Below are positions 41,464 to 43,850 of a stretch of DNA of 43,850 nt, piece after piece. Under the pieces are notes generated by a model. That model was not told where the DNA came from, did not search any database, and saw only the letters and a list, made by a program, of their open reading frames with translations. The DNA is from an uncultured Eubacterium sp. (GTDB lineage Bacteria; Bacillota_A; Clostridia; Lachnospirales; Lachnospiraceae). Made by a program: the position numbers and the translations under genes. Position 1 is the stretch's first letter, and every line of letters starts with the position of its first letter. The stretch is from contig CAOKJJ010000017.1 in assembly GCA_948468465.1 (NCBI GenBank), positions 1-43,850 of the forward strand, given 5' to 3'.

Positions 41464-41820
41464 ATGGCAAAGCGTACAAAAGGTAAATGCAAATATTGCG
41501 GCAAGGAATACACATTAAGCTATATGAACAAACATTTGCCAGTTTGTGAAGAACGTCAGAAAAAATGGATAGAGAAAATTGGCAGTAAAAAATACGGATA
41601 TTTTGAACTGGCTATTTATTCGAAATACAGCAGAGATTATTGAATGTTTGTGGAAATAAAAGAGACGGAGACATTGAAGGCTTTAGATCAGTTTTTAAGA
41701 GATATATGGGTAGAATGCTGCGGGCATCTGAGTGAGTTTGACATTAATGGTGTCATCTATGATTGTGATCCGGAAGATACTTATTTTGGGGATAAACCCG
41801 TAAAAAGCATGTTTGCAATT
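41464..41820 (+). pseudogene. pRiA4b ORF-3 / IS1096-passenger-like gene with in-frame TGA
   Basis: The frame from ATG 41464 (preceded by AAGGAAA) reads MAKRTKGKCKYCGKEYTLSY and then a CxxC..H..C zinc finger (KHLPVC), ending YSKYSRDY at TGA 41641-41643. The same frame continues after the TGA with FVEIKETETLKALDQFLRDI, then WVECCGHLSEFDINGVIYD, the core of this family. The family normally has Trp after the DY (DYW), so a TGG-to-TGA change explains the split. After about KSMF (near 41818) the similarity ends and other sequence follows. It is probably a decayed gene of mobile-element origin. Confidence 0.7.
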
Positions 41821-41958
41821 CACCCCGGTGTGGAGTCTGCGGTTATTGCGGAAGCCAAATTTATCCGGATCAGTTTGTCCCGGATACGCAGAAAAATTAA
41901 AACAGTATTCTTTCACAGGTTATCAAAGTTTGTCTGGAACTGTATGCGAATGGTTTAA
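41821..41958 (+). other. Junction sequence of unknown origin
   Basis: After the pRiA4b-like part, all three plus frames contain protein-like strings (for example CLELYANGLSYLHMV and EKLKQYSFTGYQSLSGTVCE), but none is a gene. It looks like an unrecognised fragment with frameshifts, adjacent to the AraC stop. Confidence 0.3.
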
Positions 41959-42884
41959 GTTATTTGCATATGGTTCCATATTGTATTCTGACTTGTTCTG
42001 ACTTCAGTCCGATAGTTTACAGGAGTTTTTTTCATAAGCTTTCGAAATTGCTTAGAAAAATAGCTCGGATTTGAAAAACCGCAGCTGAGCGCAATATCCG
42101 TAACAGGCATATCGGTATCTGACAGCAGCCTTGCGGCATGAAATATTCTTTTTCTCTGTACATATTCGATCGGACTGTAATGCAGATATTGATTAAATAT
42201 ACGCTGACATTCTCTGGTGCAGATATTTGCGGCAGCTGCGATATCAGAAACGGTAAAAGCAGTTTCTAAATGACGGTCGATCCATAGAAGCATGCTTTTT
42301 AACCGGTTTTCCTGGATGGATGAAATGGAGCATTTGGCTGCATTAACGCTTTTTGATTTGGCATGTAATAATATATTTGACAAAGCATTTCTGACCTGAA
42401 ATTCATATCCATATGCTTCTGATTCGTATGCTGTAAAGGCAAGGTCAAATTGTTTAAAGTAAATATTGTCATCTGTTCCTTGTTGAAATTTTAGAAATGG
42501 TACACCGCTTTCAAGCAGAGGGCGTACATATACGGTGTCGAATACACTTCCTGGTGTGCCGCCGATAATATCTGGACTGAATACAAAGGAACGGTACCGG
42601 CATGGACAGGAAACTTCTGGCGTAAAAGAATGAATGATCTCGGTATTAATAAAACATCCGTCTCCTCCCTGAAGGTGATAGGTGTGATCTCCCGCATGGA
42701 TGGTAATGTTTCCTTCTAATAAACAGAAAATCTCAAGCTCCTTATGCCAATGTGATGGAATGTGGTCTGCTGCAAATTGATGAATATCTCCATCATTGAC
42801 CGTTAAATCTAATAAAAGCAAATTGTTTTCCTGGACTTCTTTTCCACAGTCATCTGTAAGGATATAACTTGGCTGTCTGATCAT
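41955..42884 (-). CDS. AraC-family transcription regulator
   Basis: This 309-residue regulator has a cupin-type N-terminal domain (IPSHWHKELEIFCLLEGNIT; LQGGDGCFINTEIIHSF) and a C-terminal double helix-turn-helix: FTVSDIAAAANICTRECQRI and MPVTDIALSCGFSNPSYFSK, ending KTPVNYR. It resembles the AraC protein at 32912 in architecture but differs in sequence. AGGAGA lies 8 bases before the ATG. The next plus-strand gene is a HAD phosphatase; the only sugar-related genes are 9 kb away, so its target is unknown. The divergent HAD gene is a candidate. Confidence 0.92.
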   Translation of the reverse strand: MIRQPSYILTDDCGKEVQENNLLLLDLTVNDGDIHQFAADHIPSHWHKELEIFCLLEGNITIHAGDHTYHLQGGDGCFINTEIIHSFTPEVSCPCRYRSFVFSPDIIGGTPGSVFDTVYVRPLLESGVPFLKFQQGTDDNIYFKQFDLAFTAYESEAYGYEFQVRNALSNILLHAKSKSVNAAKCSISSIQENRLKSMLLWIDRHLETAFTVSDIAAAANICTRECQRIFNQYLHYSPIEYVQRKRIFHAARLLSDTDMPVTDIALSCGFSNPSYFSKQFRKLMKKTPVNYRTEVRTSQNTIWNHMQIT

Positions 42885-42980
42885 AAATGTATCTCCTGTC
42901 GCTTTTGTTATATTATACGTCGTTTTTTATAAAGCAGCAAGACTATATTTTATGATAGTATCCTAAATAGAAGATATATA

Positions 42981-43027
42981 GTAACAGCCGGATGCGTAAA
43001 AGTTCAATAGGGTATCTGAACTGTTGC
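42981..43027. repeat. CAGTTC palindromic repeat, copy D (interrupted)
   Basis: GTAACAG (42981-42987) is followed by 13 unrelated bases, then AGTTCAATAGGGTATCTGAA and CTGTTGC (43001-43027). It matches the consensus apart from the insertion and a few changes. Confidence 0.7.
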
Positions 43028-43083
43028 GATATATAAAATGTCTGAAAAATTCTAAAAATAAATGTTCAAAGGCAGGAGTTAAT

Positions 43084-43740
43084 ATGATGAAAAATACAGT
43101 TATTTTTGACCTGGATGGTTTATTGATTGACAGTGAGATCATATCTTATCAGCTGTATCGGGATTTGACCGGCAAATATGGGAAACATATAACACTTGAA
43201 GACTATATTCATCATTATTGCGGTAAATCGTCTGAGGTTAATATGCGGACAATCATTGATGAATATCATCTTCCAATTTCCGCAGAAGAGGGACTTTTAT
43301 TTACCGACTTGAAAGAAAAGGAGTATTTTAAACAAGGAGTAAATCTGAAAGAAGGAGCCGTAGAATTATTATCTTATTTGAAAAGAAACCAGTATAAAAT
43401 ATTATTGGCATCTTCCAGTACACAGGAGCGTGCGGTTGGGGTACTGCATCAAAATGGAATTGCGGCTTTTTTTAATTATATGGTATTTGGTTCGGAAGTC
43501 AAAAGGGGAAAACCTTATCCGGATATTTTTATAAAAGCTTGTGAGTACGCGGATGAACCGTCGAAAAATTGTCTTGTACTGGAAGACAGCGAGGCAGGAA
43601 TACAGGCAGCTTATTCTGCAGGTACAGACGTTATCTGTATTCCTGATATGAGAGTTCCAAGTGATGAATTTCGCAAAATGGCAGCTGCGGAACTGCCGTC
43701 GCTGAAAGAGGTGATAGGATGGCTGGAAAATAATGGATAG
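43084..43740 (+). CDS. HAD-superfamily phosphatase, beta-phosphoglucomutase-like
   Basis: This 218-residue enzyme has HAD motif I FDLDGLLIDSE (nucleophile Asp near residue 9), motif II LLASSSTQE, motif III Lys in VKRGKPYPDIF and motif IV CLVLEDSEAGIQAA. A four-helix cap between motifs I and II (about 20-85) marks subfamily IA, which includes phosphoglucomutase and sugar-phosphate phosphatases. AGGAG at 43074-43078 serves ATG 43084 or 43087. It is separated from the AraC gene by 200 bases that include a palindromic repeat. Substrate cannot be determined. Confidence 0.9.
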   Translation: MMKNTVIFDLDGLLIDSEIISYQLYRDLTGKYGKHITLEDYIHHYCGKSSEVNMRTIIDEYHLPISAEEGLLFTDLKEKEYFKQGVNLKEGAVELLSYLKRNQYKILLASSSTQERAVGVLHQNGIAAFFNYMVFGSEVKRGKPYPDIFIKACEYADEPSKNCLVLEDSEAGIQAAYSAGTDVICIPDMRVPSDEFRKMAAAELPSLKEVIGWLENNG

Positions 43741-43781
43741 AATAAAGTTAAAATCATTCATTATTTTTCCTGATTTTTTTT

Positions 43782-43814
43782 GCGAAATTCCCGCGGGGCA
43801 GAGATTTCGCTTTT
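43782..43814 (+). terminator. Terminator of the HAD gene
   Basis: The arms GCGAAAT (43782-43788) and ATTTCGC (43804-43810) enclose a G/C-rich loop (CCCGCGGGG), followed by TTTT. Confidence 0.7.
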
Positions 43815-43850
43815 AGAGATAAAAAAGGGTAAAGATTACCGGTTTTTCAA

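Noticed and set aside
20..43850. Riboswitch or T-box leaders
   Set aside because: I looked at the leaders of yaaO, GH13, CMD, HAD and AraC genes and saw no known consensus elements.

Overview
The window is an AT-rich Gram-positive chromosome segment, most likely from a Lachnospiraceae (Clostridium cluster XIVa) bacterium. Three things suggest this: the conserved run rnpA-yidD-yidC-jag-mnmE-mnmG-rsmG-parA-parB that lies beside the replication origin in Firmicutes; the sporulation and Gram-positive genes (ricT, yaaR, an spmA-like gene); and DUF4446 and DUF3881 genes of the Lachnospiraceae type next to parB. dnaA and rpmH are not in the window and would lie to the left. No database search was possible; family names rest on recognised motifs and gene order.

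Layout. (1) 1-7043: RNase P protein, membrane insertion (YidD, YidC), the RNA-binding protein Jag/KhpB, the MnmE/MnmG wobble-uridine modification pair and RsmG. (2) 7044-10557: two reverse-strand genes (an ICMT-like methyltransferase and an alpha/beta hydrolase), then 1.7 kb without genes that holds four perfect parS sites between several large palindromes, one with 30-bp perfect arms. (3) 10558-17253: parA, parB, DUF4446, DUF3881, tRNA-Arg(CCU), a 703-aa membrane-anchored protein with seven 24-residue repeats, tRNA-Lys(CUU) and trmB. (4) 17339-21585: a D,D-carboxypeptidase whose promoter contains a perfect DnaA box, an ArgR-like gene and an AbiE-type toxin-antitoxin pair. (5) 21615-27087: a compact operon equivalent to Bacillus yaaO-yaaR-holB-ricT-trmN6-rsmI, without tmk, yaaQ and yabA. 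(6) 27207-33835, reverse strand: a DUF885 metallopeptidase, two paralogous GH13 alpha-glucosidases and an AraC regulator.

(7) 33968-43850 is an accessory zone with heavy decay. It has an spmA-like gene followed by a duplicated spmA tail, a 1346-bp insertion sequence whose transposase needs a +1 frameshift, and a secreted BIG2-flavodoxin-cyclophilin-like fusion. Then come remnants of a GH3 glucosidase, an ImmA/IrrE protein, a DUF362 protein, a dGTPase, a nucleotidyltransferase and a pRiA4b-ORF3/IS1096-passenger gene. Intact genes among them are a HigA-like antitoxin, a duplicated carboxymuconolactone-decarboxylase protein, a second AraC regulator and a HAD phosphatase.

Short palindromic repeats are scattered through the window. 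One family (arms GTAACAGTTCA / TGAACTGTTAC) occurs at 6166, 19927, 31107 and 42981, with a relative near 29288. I found no CRISPR array, prophage or recognised riboswitch. The most unusual signals are the palindrome-rich parS region, the +1 frameshift in the transposase, the repeat protein ending in SSDEIAALIAN motifs, and the mosaic of gene fragments at 38.1-42 kb.
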